A DNA stretch of 64,000 nucleotides from contig ML677385.1 of assembly GCA_007922305.1 (NCBI GenBank), positions 6,040,336 to 6,104,335 on the forward strand. The letters run 5' to 3'. The notes under the pieces were generated by a model that saw nothing but the letters and a program-made list of their open reading frames with translations, searched no databases and was not told the origin of the DNA. The stretch is from Dermatemys mawii (taxonomy: Eukaryota > Chordata > Testudines > Dermatemydidae). Shown here in pieces: positions 1 to 13,400 of this stretch (its first letter is position 1; each line of letters begins with the position of its first letter). Both the position numbers and the translations under genes were made by a program.

Positions 1-640
1 GTATACCACACTAACAGACTTCTCTAGTTGGACAAAATGAATTTGGCTGGATTTACTCAATGGTAAAGGGTTCTCTTCCTCCATAAAATGTCTAAGCCTG
101 AACTGTAAGATATTAGTAAAGCAGTATGCTTTTCCTAACTTCTGGGTCAGGTGACCTTAAGTGTTCAGGTTTCTGCGAAGGTTTTTTTGTCATGGGTTTG
201 TGACATTGCAATGTTTTGGGAATATGGCTCCTTATGCTTGGGCTGTATTGTTTATTGTCCTAGTCTTCCTTTCACAGTAGCAATATCATTACTTCAGTCT
301 ACATGCATCATAATCCAAATTACCATCCCTTGCTGTGCTATCAGAGTAGTAAATACTGCAAGCGGTTTATTGACGATGTAGTGTTCCCCCTCCACACAAG
401 GCGGGGTAATCAGTGTGTAGGGTATATCAACTGAGGGAGATGGGATTTGCATTTGGCGCTGAAATAGAAGGGTCCTTTCTTGTAAGCCTCCCTAGTCCTG
501 GAGTAATCATGACTCATGCGAGTACATCCCCGGAAGGTTATCTTGTCATGTCAGTGTGTCAATTGTACGAGTTGTTGCTCTTCAAGCTCCAGATGTCGGA
601 ATGAGGCGGTTACCTGAGCCCCTGGGCAGTGTGGATGGTA
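1..640. other. Upstream flank, no gene recognised
   Basis: AT-rich, non-repetitive-looking DNA with only short open frames that resemble no protein I know. By the human gene order the 3' end of MED14 should lie on this side, so this could be distal MED14 3' UTR or intergenic DNA. No MED14 coding exon is visible. Confidence 0.4.
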
Positions 641-1480
641 AATACAAGTCCTGAGCCCTCCCTGTTCCCGGCAGGCAGTGACGAGGCAACACCCCGGGCC
701 GGCGCTCAAAGCCCAGCCAGGGATTGAAGGAGCAGGTTTAACACCTGTCTTTAAAACCAAACGCAGGATTTTTTCCCACACTTCCGCCTGGCCTTGCTCT
801 TGCGCCTCGCTCCAGTCCCCGGGCTGCTCTCAGCCAGGCCAGGCCAGGCCGGGCTCAGGGAGCTCGCAATGCCCGCCAGCTCCCCTCTTTCAGCGGCCTC
901 CGCTGGATGCAAGGCGCGGGCCGGACGCCACGTGGCCTCCTCCCCCGGGCTGAGCTGCAGGGCGGGGGCGGGCTCGGCCCGGCCTCCTCTTCCTCCCCGG
1001 CAGGCGGCGCGGGGCCATGGCGCTGGCGGAGCTGGCCGAGCGGCTGAACTGCGCCGAGTACAAGAACTGGGTGAAGGCCGGGCACAGCCTGGTGCTGCTG
1101 CGGGACGCCCTGCAGCGCTTCGCCGGGGAGCAGCTCCGCGCCTTCCACCGCCAGCTGCTGGCCCGCAGCCCCGCCCGCCTGGCGCCCCCGGGCCGCCTCT
1201 GCCGCAGCCGCAGCCGCTGCCTTCCCCGGGGCAGGCAGGTGAGAGCCGGAGCCAGCAGCGCGCTCCGCGGGACCGGGGGTTGCTCTTGCTGGGCTGCAGA
1301 CGGCGCCCGAGTGCGGGGGATTCAGCGGGTCCCTTGCAGCCCATCAGACTCGCTCCGCCTTTATTACCACAGCGGATCCTCGCCACCCTCCCCCGCCCAG
1401 CCCAGCCCCGCCCCGCCCCGTGCTAGGGTTGGGTTTGTTCCGGGGGCTTCCGCCCGGGACCGCCCATCATTAAAGACCGA
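640..1480 (+). promoter_or_regulatory. CpG-island promoter of CXorf38
   Basis: GC content and CpG density rise sharply from about 640 and fall after about 1480. GC boxes (GGGCGGGG type) lie just upstream of the ATG at 1017 and again near 1410. No TATA box is evident, as expected for a housekeeping CpG-island promoter. The 5' UTR probably starts within about 150 bases of the ATG, but the start site cannot be fixed from sequence. Long open frames on both strands here are a by-product of high GC. Confidence 0.75.
1017..1238 (+). CDS. CXorf38: CXorf38 exon 1 (residues 1-74)
   Basis: Starts at the ATG in GGGGCCATGG, a good Kozak context, and opens [19 protein letters not shown], the conserved family N terminus. 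Ends CGGGGCAGGCAG before GTGAGA. Very GC-rich, lying inside the CpG island. Phase 0 at the donor. Confidence 0.93.
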
Positions 1481-4400
1481 CCTTTTTCCTGCAGGCTTGG
1501 CCAAGCTGCGCCGCGGGGAGAGCCCCAGCCGTGCACTGCTCGTGGGAAGTCTGGGCAGGGCCGGCTCTGTGAGGTCGTTGTGCGTCTGGAGATCCCGTAG
1601 TGATCTTAAAGCTCCAGTTTGTGCCAGGGGGTGGAGAGGAGGGATTCTGGACTGTCATTTGAAATACGTTTTTAGCCCTTTTGGTTGCAGAGAAAACCTT
1701 GAAAACGTGATGTGAGAGCAGCCTGAAGGGTCGAGAACCAGGAGGCAACTAACCACCCCTCCATCCCACCCAAGGCTATTACTCTTTCAAATTCTAATGA
1801 TTCGTAGGGGGCTGAATCATGAATTTTGAGCACTTGGCACCAGCAATGTTATGCATGGCACTGCTACTTAGATCAGTGCCAACAAATATAGGAACTGGAC
1901 TGATTTGGGGTGGCGGTGTTGTTGGAGTTTAGGAGCGGAGCACAGAGTTGTGAGCCTCCTGTTGTGTTAGGGAGAAAAGGATAATGGTCTATTTTACTCA
2001 TTTTTTGAGTACCTTAGCTCTTAAAAATCAGAGAGGTAGCCGTGTTAGTTTGGAATTGCAGAAGCAACAAAGAGTCCTGTGGCACCTTAAAGACTAACTA
2101 AAGTATTAGAGCATAAGCTTTCGTGGGCTAATACCCACTTCGTCGGATGCATGCAGTGGAAGTATCCAGGGGCAGGTATAAATAGGTAGGCAAGAATCAG
2201 GTGGGAGATAACAGGGTTAGTCCAATGAGGCTGAACCAGCTTGTTATCTCTAATCAGGGAGGGTGAGATGTTCCTCTAGCAGCTGAACTGGAGGTGTGAA
2301 TAGAGAGAGAAGAGAAGCTGCTTTTGTGGTTAGCCAGCCAATCATAATCTTTGTTCAATCCTTGACTGATAGTATCAAATTTGCAAATGAATTGCAGCTC
2401 TGCAGTCTCTCTTTGCAGTCTGGTCTTGAAGTTTTTTTGCTGCAAAATGCTGACCTTTAAGTCTTTCATAGTGTGTCCAGCGAGGTTGAAGTGCTCTCCT
2501 ACAGGTTTTTGTATATTGCCGTTCCTGATATCTGATTTGTGTCCATTTATCCTTTTTTGTAGGGACTATCCAGTTTGGCCGATGTACATAGCAGAGGTAC
2601 ATTGCTGGCACATAATGGCGTATATTGGTAGATGTGCAGGTGAATTAACCAGTGATGGTGTGGCTGATCTGGTTGGTCCTGTGATGGTGTTGCTGGTGTA
2701 GATGTGTGGGCAGAGTTGGCATCGAGATTTGTTGCATGGATTGGTTCCTGAGTTAGAGTTATTATGGCGCAATGTGCTGTTGCTGGTGAGAATATGCTTG
2801 AAGTTTGCAGGTTGCCTGTAGGCCAGGACTGGTCTGCCTCCCAAGGCCTGTGAAAGTGAGGGATTGTTGTCCAGGATGGGTTGTAGATCACTGATGATGT
2901 TTTTGAGAGGCTTTAACTGAGGACTGTAGGTGATGGCCAGTGGTGTTCTGTTGTTTTCTTTCTTGGGCTTGTCTTGCAGCAGCAGGCTTCTGGGTACATG
3001 TCTGGCTCTGTTGATCTGTGTCCTTATTTCCTTGTGTGGGTATTGTAGTTTTGAGAAAGCTTGGTGGAGATCTTGTAGGTGTTGGTCTCTGTCTGAGGGG
3101 CTGGAGCAAATATGATTGTACCTCAGTGCTTGGCTGTAGACAATGGATCGTGTGGTGTGCCCAGGATGGAAGCTGGTGGCATGAAGGTAGGCATAGCTGT
3201 CGGTAGGTTTTTGGTATAGGGTGGTGTTGATGTGGCCATCATTAATTTGCACCGTGGTGTCCAGGAAGTGGAACTCCTGTGTAGACTGGTCCAGGTAGAG
3301 GTGGATGGTGGGGTGGAAGCTGTTGAAATCATGGCAGAAACTCTGGAAGAATTCCTTCCCATGGATCCAGATGATGAAGATGTCATCAATGTAGCGTAGA
3401 TAGAGGAGGGGCGTGAGTGAACGAGAGCTGAGGAAGCATTGTTCCAGGTCAACCATAAAGATGTTGGCATACTGTGAGGCCATGCGGGTGCCCATAGCGG
3501 TGCCACTGGTCTGGAGGTATATATTGTCACCAAATCTGAAATAATTGTGTGTGAGGATAAAGTCACAGAGCTCAGCAACCACTTGTGCTGTGGTATCATC
3601 AGAGATACTATTCCTGACTGCTTCTATTCCATCTTTGTGTGGGATGTTTGTGTAGAGAGCCTCTACATCCATGGTGGCTAGGATGGTGTTTTCTGGAAGG
3701 TCACCAATGCATTGTAGTTTTCTCAGGAAGTTGGTGGTGTCACGGAGATAGCTGGGAGTGCTGGTGGCGTAGGGTCTGAGTAGAGTGTCCACATATCCAG
3801 ACAGTCCTTCAGTGAGAGTGCCAATGCCCAAGATGATGGGGCGTCCAGGATTTCCAGGTTTGTGGATCTTGGGTAGAAGATAGAATAACCCCGGTCTTGG
3901 TTAACCACTTAACCACTTAGTTCTTAAAGTGTGTGTGTGGCGGGGAGGGTTGCTTCTCTCTTCCAGTCTTAACTGAAACTAGACCCGAATGAGAGACCTC
4001 GCAGTTCTACCTGCAAAACTCCATTTACTTAATCACAGACTACAGTCCCAGGAAGACTGCAGGATTGAGCCCTTCCTCTTTTCTTCACATTGGGGTTCCT
4101 GATTGTTAGCCCAGAAAAGAAGTTCTAGGTGGGATGTTGGACAAGCAATTAGGAGATGGAGAATTTGTTTTCTGATTCACAGTTTTGTGGTCTATTATCC
4201 CAACCATTCAATTTCTGAGTCCAATATTGGCTCAGCAGAGGGTGCTGTGGGACTGACTGGATCTCTACCTGCTTCTTCTGCTTACTGTGTTCTGATCTAG
4301 GAGGCGCTTAACTGCCTAAAGCCTTATTTGCTCTCAAACTCCTGTCTCTTTGCATGGCATACATAGCAGTTATACAGAGCTAGATATCTTTTTTGTTGTT

Positions 4401-7400
4401 GTTTGAAGATCAATTGTGATTAGGGTTGTTGATTAATTACATTTAATTCTCAATTAACTCAAAAATAATCGCTATTAAAAATGTTTACCACAGTTAATCT
4501 CAGTTTTAATTGCACTGTTAAATAATAGAATACCAAATGAAATTTATTAAAAAAAATTTGGAGGATTTTTCTACTTTTTCAATATATTGGTTTCATGGAA
4601 CACAAAGTGTACAGTGTTCACTTTATTACAAATATTTTCACTGTAAAAATGATAGATAGTATTTTTCAATTCACAACACACAAGTACTATAGTGCAATCT
4701 CTTTATCTTGAAAGTGCAATTTAAAAATGTAGGGGAGTGATTTGTTACATAACTGTACTCAAAAACAAAACAATATAAAACTTTGGATCCTACAAGTCCA
4801 CCTAGTTCTGCTTATTCAGCCAATCGCTAATACTGACAAGTTTGTTTACATTTACAGGAGATAATGCTACCTGCTTCTTATTTATGTCACCTGAAAGTGA
4901 GAACATGTTTGCATGGCACTTTTGTACCCATCATTGCAAGGTATTTACATGCCACATATGATTAGACACTCATATGCTCCTTTATGCTTTGGCCACCATT
5001 CCAGAGGACATGCTTCCATGCTGATGACACTTGTTAAAAAAAATTGGTTAATTAAATTTGTGACTGAACTCCTTGGGGGAGAATTGTATGTCTCCTGCTC
5101 TGTTTTACCCACATTCTGCCATATATTTCATGTTATAGTAGGCTCATATGATGACCCAGCAAATGTTGTTCATTTTAAGGACACTTTCAGTGCAGATTTC
5201 ACAAAACACAAAGAAGGTACCAATGTGAGGTTTCTAAAGATAACTACAGCACTCAAATGTTGAAGAATCTGAAGTGGCTTCAAAAATCTGAGAGGGATGA
5301 GGTATGGAGCATGCTTTCAGAAGTCTTAAAAGAGCAACACTCCGATGTGGAAATCAATGAACTGAACCACCAAAAAGAAAATCAAGTTCTACTGGTAGCA
5401 TCTGACTCCAATGATAAAAATGAACATGTCGATCCACACTGCTTTGGATTCTTATTGTGCAGAACCCATCATCAGCATGGATGCATGTCCTCTGGAATGG
5501 TGGTTGAAGCATGAAGGGGCATACGAATGTTTAACATATCTGGTATGTAAATACCTTGCAATGCCAACTACAAAAGTGCCATGTGAACACCTGTTCTCAC
5601 TTTCAGGTGACATTGTAAACAAGAAGTGGGCAGCATTATCTCCTGAAAATGTAAACAAACTTGTTTGAGTGATTGGCTAAACAAGAAACAGGAGTGAGCG
5701 GACTTACAGGCTCTAAAATTTTACATCGTTTTATTTTTGGATTTAGGTTTTTTTGTACATAATTCTACATTTGTAAGTTAAACTTTCATGATAAAGAGAC
5801 TGCATTACAGTATTTATTAGGTGAATTGAAAAATACAATTTCTTTTGTTTTTTTACAGTACAAATCCTTATATGAAGTGAGAACTGGATACTTTGTAGTC
5901 TGTCTTGTCATTTAAATCAGCATATTTGAAAACATAGAAAACATCCAAAAATATTTAAATAAATGGTATTATATTAACAATAGTGCGATTAATCTTGATT
6001 TAATATTTTTAATAGCTTGACAGACCTAATTGTGATAAAACTTAGTTTTCAGTTTCCAAGAAGGAGAAAGAAGGGTGAATACATCATAACTTCAGAGTTA
6101 TGAACACCAGAGTTATGAACTGACCAGTCCACTACACACCTCATTTGGAAGTATGCAATCAGGCAGCAGCTGTGATGACCCGCTTCGCCCCCAAAAGCAA
6201 ATACAGTACAGCACTGTGTTAAATGTAAACTACTACAAAAATTGAGAGAGGAGCATTTTTCTTCTGCAGAGTAAAGTTTCCAAGCTGTATTAAGTCAATG
6301 TTAAATTGTAAACTTTTGAAAGAACCACCATAATGTTTTGTTCAGAGTTACAAACAACCTCCACTCCTGGGGTGTCCATAACTCTGAGGTTCTACTGTAG
6401 TAAGTGTTCGTGCCCATGAAAGTGAAGGTTTAATAGTACGGGCTAGGGTTGGACATAGTGGAAGATTCTCACATGACTTCTTTAGTACTCTTATGAGGAA
6501 AAACTGATGCTCGTGCCAATTATGTAGGATAGTTTAATGTTGTGAAGAAAGCTTTCCCTAAGCACCATAATGAGATTCCTCATCTCCTTTTCACTCATGT
6601 TAATTTATTGTAACAGTAAAATAGAAGTATGAAGATTGTTAGATACCACTTGTGGATATTGTAATGATCTAAAAACAAGCATTATCACCCCAGGAAATTC
6701 AGAGTTTTTCTTAGATATAAAAAGTTCAAACAAATTAAGGTACGGAAATGCAGTAAGGGCACCCAAACTGCCTTGACTGCTCTATAACAACACCATGAAG
6801 ACATAAAATAAAATGTCTTATAAAATCTGTTCAGTCTAATCTGGGACTACATTCTCAAATGCCTTAATCATGATCCTATTGTTGTTATGATAATGTCTGC
6901 ATACTCCTTTATTAAGCTCATAGGGTCAAAAAGGACTTAAGCCAGGATGAATATTTTAAACGACCTATTTTAATCAGTAGAAACTAATGAATGAGTTTAC
7001 TCGTACATTCTCAGAAAACTCATTCTGTGCTCAAAGTAAATTTCATAGTCTTTTAGAGGATATACTGTGTTTTTCATACGTAACAAAGGTCAAATTTCTG
7101 CATGCAAAACTAAATTCAACTTCAACTGTGGAAGCATGACCTGTGCCTCCATAATATCCAGTAACAATAATCACTATTCTTACATACCAGAAACAATGTA
7201 TTGAGAGCTGGCCCTTCACCTGATCCTCTCTGATAGAGTACGTTTAAAAAAACAAACAAACCCTGTAACATACTTCAAGATAACAAGCATTCATTTTAGT
7301 GTTCTTCAGTGCCACCCACAATTATTTATTCGTGCAGCCCTATGAGAGTGCTGGGTACTGTATTAGACCTACAAATAAAACAAAGTTTCTGCCCTGGGGA

Positions 7401-10400
7401 GTTTACAGTCTAATTCACATACATATTTAATCCTTCTGCCCAACAAAGTTAATGAAAAAGGTGGAGGAGTGTTTGTATGTGCGTGCACATGGAGGAAGAA
7501 CAATCAGAAAAGTTAAATGTGACTAAACTGTTACACCAGTGGTTCTCAAAGTTGTTTGAGAAGTTGATGCCCCCTTTTGACTTGCCGCGTTCTGTCGTGG
7601 TCCAGGGGTATGGCTGCCAAAATGCCATCGAATTGAACACTTCCACTTTTGGCAGCCTTTTGGCGGACACGCAGCGTTCCTCTTTGTGTCTGCTGAAATG
7701 CTGCTGACAGCGGAAGCTTTCTTTTTGGTGGACACGCTCCCGCATTTGGAGCTGCCGCCAAAATGCTGCTGAAGCTCTCAGCAGCTCGCGGTCCCCCTGG
7801 AATTGCCCCGTGATCCCTAGTGGGGTTGCGACTCCCAGTTTGAGAACCACTGTGTTATACATTTTAGCTATTAGGACATGCTTCCCAATTGAAAATTCCC
7901 TAAGGAGTCAACCATGTTCAGATAAGTCTTTCTTTAACCCTAATGTAAACTGTAAAGAAAAAATGCATAACTTCAAATTCTGCTGCTAAAGCATTCTTCT
8001 TTCACCACAAGGTTTTTCATGCAAGCCTTATTTGAGACATGTGGTTTGCACTGGCCTCGTCCCCTGATAGGAGAAGCTTCAGACTTATTTCCAGTTGAGT
8101 CCTGACTCTCATTGAACCCAGGTGTCTAGAGATGAGGCTGCTGTCCTAATCTACTGTTTTTTATTATACCTAAAAGCTCAGTTACATCTTTGCATAACAG
8201 GTCAGCAAACTACATATGAGAATTTGTGCATTTGATCAAATTTCTGAATGAACATTCTTTGAATCCTTCTTCTAGCTTCTGCTGCAATGTAATAATAACC
8301 CAGTGCACTTCTTAAAGTGTAATTTAAAGGGTGCCAGTACTAAGGTAAATTACTTTCGTTTCTTTCCTGTTTTTTTTTCTTTTTAGTTTCAGCCTAGCTG
8401 TTCACTGTGCACAGAGTGGAAAAAGGAGATTTTGAATCATCACACCAACAGGAATGGAGAAGTTCACTGGGGAAACTGCAAACCTTGGCTTTGGCCTTCT
8501 AACTCTTGGGAACTTGCAAAGGTAACATAGTGAAATTCATTGTTTGGAAAAATCACACTTGGGGTCAGCTGTCCTCACTTTCATCCGCATGTGGTTCCAT
8601 AATGAATTCAGTTTGGTTGCATAGGAGTCTGTCAGGGCAGGATTTGGAACCATGGTGCAATCCTGGCCCTCTAGAAGACAATGGCAAAACTCCCATTGTC
8701 TTCAGTGGAGGCAGGATTTTATCCCTGGAGAACAAAATGTTGCACATGTAGTGTCCTTTCTTCTTGCTAATAGCAGACAAAAGGAAAGATTTCAGGGGCT
8801 AACCTTGTGCTTTTCCATGATCTGAGCATCCAAGTCACTACCCTTTTGGGCTTAACCAACTTGATTTCATTTTTATTTCATCCTGAATTTGAAAACATGT
8901 TGACTAGACTTAAATCCGAACCAGTATATAGCAATATTTCATTGGGATGAACTAAAAAATACAATGAAAATGTATCAGGCATAGTATTTGGTGATATTTA
9001 CCGTGTTGTAAAGTTCAGTGGTACCATGCAAAATTGTTGGCATGTCTGCTCTGCTTCGTGATCCTCTAAAATAACCACTAACTGAAACATAGTCTGTAAA
9101 GTACTCAGCAATGTATCTAAATTCTCAATGAATAAATGTGTAGTCTGACAGATCTCTTTAAAGAAATCCTTTAAAAGTGAAGCTTGTGCATCAAAAGATG
9201 AAGTTCAGCTTAAACTAATTAAAAAAGGAAACCCCTTAAGGGTAGCAAAATAACACACAAACTTTTATACTAAATAAGCTACTTTCATCTGTCTGAACCA
9301 ATGTGATAGTGGTGGTGGTCTGTGCAGGTTCGCGGTTTACCCAGGGTAAAGTCCCCATATAATCCCAGTACTTCGTTCTAGAGAGTAGCGTAGCTGGGTA
9401 GTGTTTAGGGAACAGGGCTGTTATGTCTTGCTGGTATACGTGAACAACAATGCATCTGAAGTGAAAAGTATTTCCCCTCCTAAAACTTATTGGTTTTGTC
9501 TGCTATTGCAGGTATGTGTACATTGGACCATCGTTAGAACACAGGATTTGGGATCCATGCCAAGTACCGCTACCTCGTTATAGCAGAGACCACGTTAAAA
9601 TGAACTAAATTTGGGATCCATTGGCGCAACCGTGTTATATCCGAATTCGCATTATATAGACATGCATTCTAGCGAGGGTCTGGTGTATTTAAAATATCTT
9701 TTTTTCTTCACTCACTAACCTACCACCTGAATGGCTGAACTTGCATGGCTCTATGTTCAACTTGGTGGGATATGTCTGTCTGTCCGTAAGGTGATAACTT
9801 TTCCGTGGCACATCTGCTCAATTGCAAAATTTCAAAGAATGTTCTAGGCATTGGTGGGGAGAATATCAATTTTGGTGAACATTTACAGAAGCAAAAGGGT
9901 GAAATGGGGGATACATGGTGCTCTGGCATCTGGTTAGCAGACCTAGCAACTTTAAGGAGATCTGTTATGTCTGTTGCTGTGGTTCTCAACCTTTCCATAC
10001 TACTCTGTACCTCTTTCACGAGTCTGATTTGTCTCGCATACCCCAAGTTTCAGCTCACTTAAAACCTACAACTTCAACCTCATTAACGTTCTTGTACGCA
10101 TCAGTAAAAGACATAAAATGCATGTCTAATACATTGCGTATCTGCACATCACGTTACCGTATAATACAATATATAGAGCAGTATAAACAAGTCATTTTCT
10201 GTATGAAATTTTAGTTTGTACAGACTTCACTAGTGCTTTTTATGTAGCCTGTTGTAAAACTAGGCAAATACCTAGATCAATTTATGTACCCCCTGGAAGA
10301 TCTCTGCGTATCCCCAGGGGTACACCTACCCCTGGTTGAGAGCCATAGTTGCCGGCAGCCATTAACTCCTTCCACTGTAACAATAACCCCCACATCTCAG

Positions 10401-13400
10401 TTCTGCCCAGCCTCTCAATACAGTTTAAGATGTTGACATCCTGAATGAATTTATCCTACTCTGTGGCAGAGTAGGGGAAGAGGGGCAGGGGTGATGGATT
10501 CTTCCTAAAAGTGGTGGGGCTACGAGGCCGTGCCCCCTCCGTGGTCCCTGGCAAAGCTGGAGCCGAGCTGGGGAGCCCAGACCCTTCCATCTGCCGGGTG
10601 TGGGGTGAGGGGGGCAAGAGCAGTCCCTGGCCTGTGTCACCTCCCCCCCCCCCGCACCCCGACTCCATCTGCCCTGGCTGGGGACACAGGCTTGGGGCTG
10701 CTCTTGAGTCCCCTGACCCTGGGCAGGTGGAGGACTGGGTCCCTACAGCTGCCTGAGCTCACTGGGCCAAGCTCCAGCTTCTGACTTGGCCCAAGGATGG
10801 AGCCTTGGGGAGGAAGAGAACGGGGGAGGGGTCCAGATCCATGGTGAAAAATGGAAGACTTTCAAAAGTTGGGAGGGCCATTGCCTTTGCCCTTCCCCCA
10901 GGGGGCACAGAGCGCCTGGCAAGGGGAGGAAGGGGACGAAATTGGGAAGCATAGATGATGGGAGGGAACACAGAGCCCCTGGCATGAAGGAGGGAGTTGG
11001 CTGTGCAGGGTGCCCCTGAAATAGAGGGGGATAGGAAGGTGGTACAAAAGAGGCCTATGGAGGGAGAGCTGAGCCAATACAGTACAAGCTTCAAAGTGTG
11101 CAACTCCCGAGTGACGCACAGGTGTCATGATTGTGTATAACTGTACAATATATTATAGTGTTCGTTTAGTATTGCGACTTCACTGCAGAATCAAATAATC
11201 AAGTAGGGAAGGATTTAAGGGTTGTGAAGGAAATAACTATTTGCTTGAACACATTGTTAATTGGCAAATGTAGGAGGTGGAGTTGTAGAAATTGTGTTCT
11301 AGTTTATTGCATTTACTTTTAGGCGATATCATTTTGAAACATAAACAGCAGTTATAGGCAGATAGGGAAATCACATATTTGTGTTTCTTCCTGAAACCAA
11401 AAATGACATTGGTATCATGCACTTTTGTTACGCAGGCTTATATGCCTCGTGGGCAGATGGATATTTCTGGACCAGACAAGTGTGATGCAGCTGCTCTTCT
11501 AAACCTTTTCAACTTTTGTGATCACTTCAGTGGTATTGACCAGAAGAAAGTCAGAGGGGTAAAATCTACCAGATCATTTCCAAGAACTATTTTTCATTAC
11601 TGTAATATATATTCTGTAAATTGTGTGATAGGATGGTTATGACCGTAACATGGCAGTGCTGTTTTTCTTCATTCTCATGTTTAGGTCATTAAGTGCCGCA
11701 ATGAGTTAATGCATTCTTCAGAAATGAAAGTTTCTTCTTTGTGGTTGGAAGAGTTTGGAAAGAAGATTCAGAATTTATTAAAGGACTTCCAGAATGTTCC
11801 AGAAGTTAAGACAGCTAGTACAAGAATAGAAAAGGTAAAAGAAATTATTCTGATCTGTAGTTTTCTATTATAAATTGTAGGTATAATCCAGTATATTAGA
11901 ACTCTGCAAGGCCTTTTAAAAGTCTGTAGAATTTCACTGGAGGTTTATATTTTTCTCCTCTGTTTATTCAAATGTCCAGTCTCATTGTACGTTACAAAAA
12001 GAGTCAGATACCTTACACCAATGGGACTGTTCATCATAGGAAGCACTACGCTCTAGTATTTGCTGGTTCTGGGTCAATGGTAACTCACCACTGTAAATCA
12101 AATATTTGTGAGGCTGAGTGGGAACCAGCCAATTCTCAGAAACGGAAACTAGATGTTTTGGCCCTGATCCTATAGTCCATCCAAGCTCTGTTTGGCGCAA
12201 GACCTGATTGGTGTGGCAGAGGTGGTGGATATGCCACCTTTGAGCTTCCCCAGTCCCTGTGCTGCTGGGCCACTTGTTCATCCAAAGCAACCATCCATGC
12301 TCCTTCCTCCAATTTACCCTCCCTCTGAGGTAGCTACACTAATCTGTGGGTCTCTTCACATTCATGTGCAGATCACAGACTTATCTCACCCTCCCCTCTG
12401 TACTGAAGAGATAGCATCTTAGTAACTTGCCCTCTGAATGCAATCCGCTATCTACCATTGTAAGCAACAGATAGAGCTGAGTCTGCCCTATCTATCTTGT
12501 ACTGAGTCTAGAAGTAGTTATCTAATCCTCCTCTTGCTGTTGGGTCAGGACCACACTACTCACATGCAGTGCAGATATCCCTCTTGACTCTGTCTTCTCC
12601 ACAAGTATTTATCTTTTTCACATCCCAGAGTATCTCATTCTTCTACACATGCTCTTGTCTTACCTGTTTATATTTAAAGAGCACAGGGGAATTGGCATGT
12701 CCATTCAACTTATTACTTATTCCAATATTAAATATTACAGCTGCTTTTCAGGTGCTTAGGAGGTTCTATAGACCTGTATTTACTTTTATATGTGGCTGCT
12801 GCACAATGTGGGATGAGGGGATAAAATGAAAGGTTGTCTGTGCCATGCCACCTATTTGCCAACAGCGTTAATTAGCAGCTGGGAAGATGGTTTTGAGGAA
12901 TTGGTCTGTGCAGTAAAGAACTGAAATGGATCATGCTGCCTGATAAGTGGAAATGTCGGTAGGGTTTTCTGGACTTAAGTCACTATTAATGACTGTGACT
13001 TAAATCCTCTGTTGCTTGTTTTCTGTTACTGATTGACAGAATAGTGTGGTTTTATTAAAATAGGCTTTTGAGTCTGTGACTGACTGACAATTTTCTGCAA
13101 TATCCTGAATGAACTTTACAGAATTAAGCTACACCTTACTGAATTAGTCTTACTACCTTTGGGGTCCATTGTATTAAAAATGCAAGTGTGTATGTGCTGT
13201 TGTGGAATTATATGCACCTGCTCTGGCTGGAGGGGAATGCTAATGAAACTCTTCCCTTATCAGACCTTTGATGCTACCCCTTGGAGAGGTTGGAATATAT
13301 TAGTTAAAACTGGATTCTCCAGGGACCAATAGGCAAAGAAAGGATTTTTTGATAAATAGCCTGGTTTTAAACTGGCTCAGGTTCTTCCTAATCCAGCAAA

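Larger units (their letters stand above)
1239..8386 (+). other. CXorf38 intron 1 with four mobile-element relics
   Basis: A 7.1-kb intron from GTGAGA at 1239 to a pyrimidine tract and TTTTTAG at 8386. It holds the PLE (2029-3900), the palindromic hAT (4421-6028), a Tigger-like MITE (6089-6398), a MIR-like fragment near 7310-7425 and a hAT MITE (7537-7852). Nothing else coding is recognised. Confidence 0.8.

Noticed and set aside
1..640. MED14 terminal exon
   Set aside because: Expected by gene order, but no translated segment resembles the MED14 C terminus.
751..1426. Long open frames on both strands around CXorf38 exon 1
   Set aside because: They are products of high GC in the CpG island; only the frame starting at 1017 matches a known protein and ends at a splice donor.
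3123..3599. 158-codon minus-strand frame
   Set aside because: An out-of-frame shadow of the PLE reverse transcriptase.
4913..5263. 116-codon frame as a stand-alone gene
   Set aside because: Its first third is the antisense of the inverted arm of the hAT element; the rest is broken transposase.
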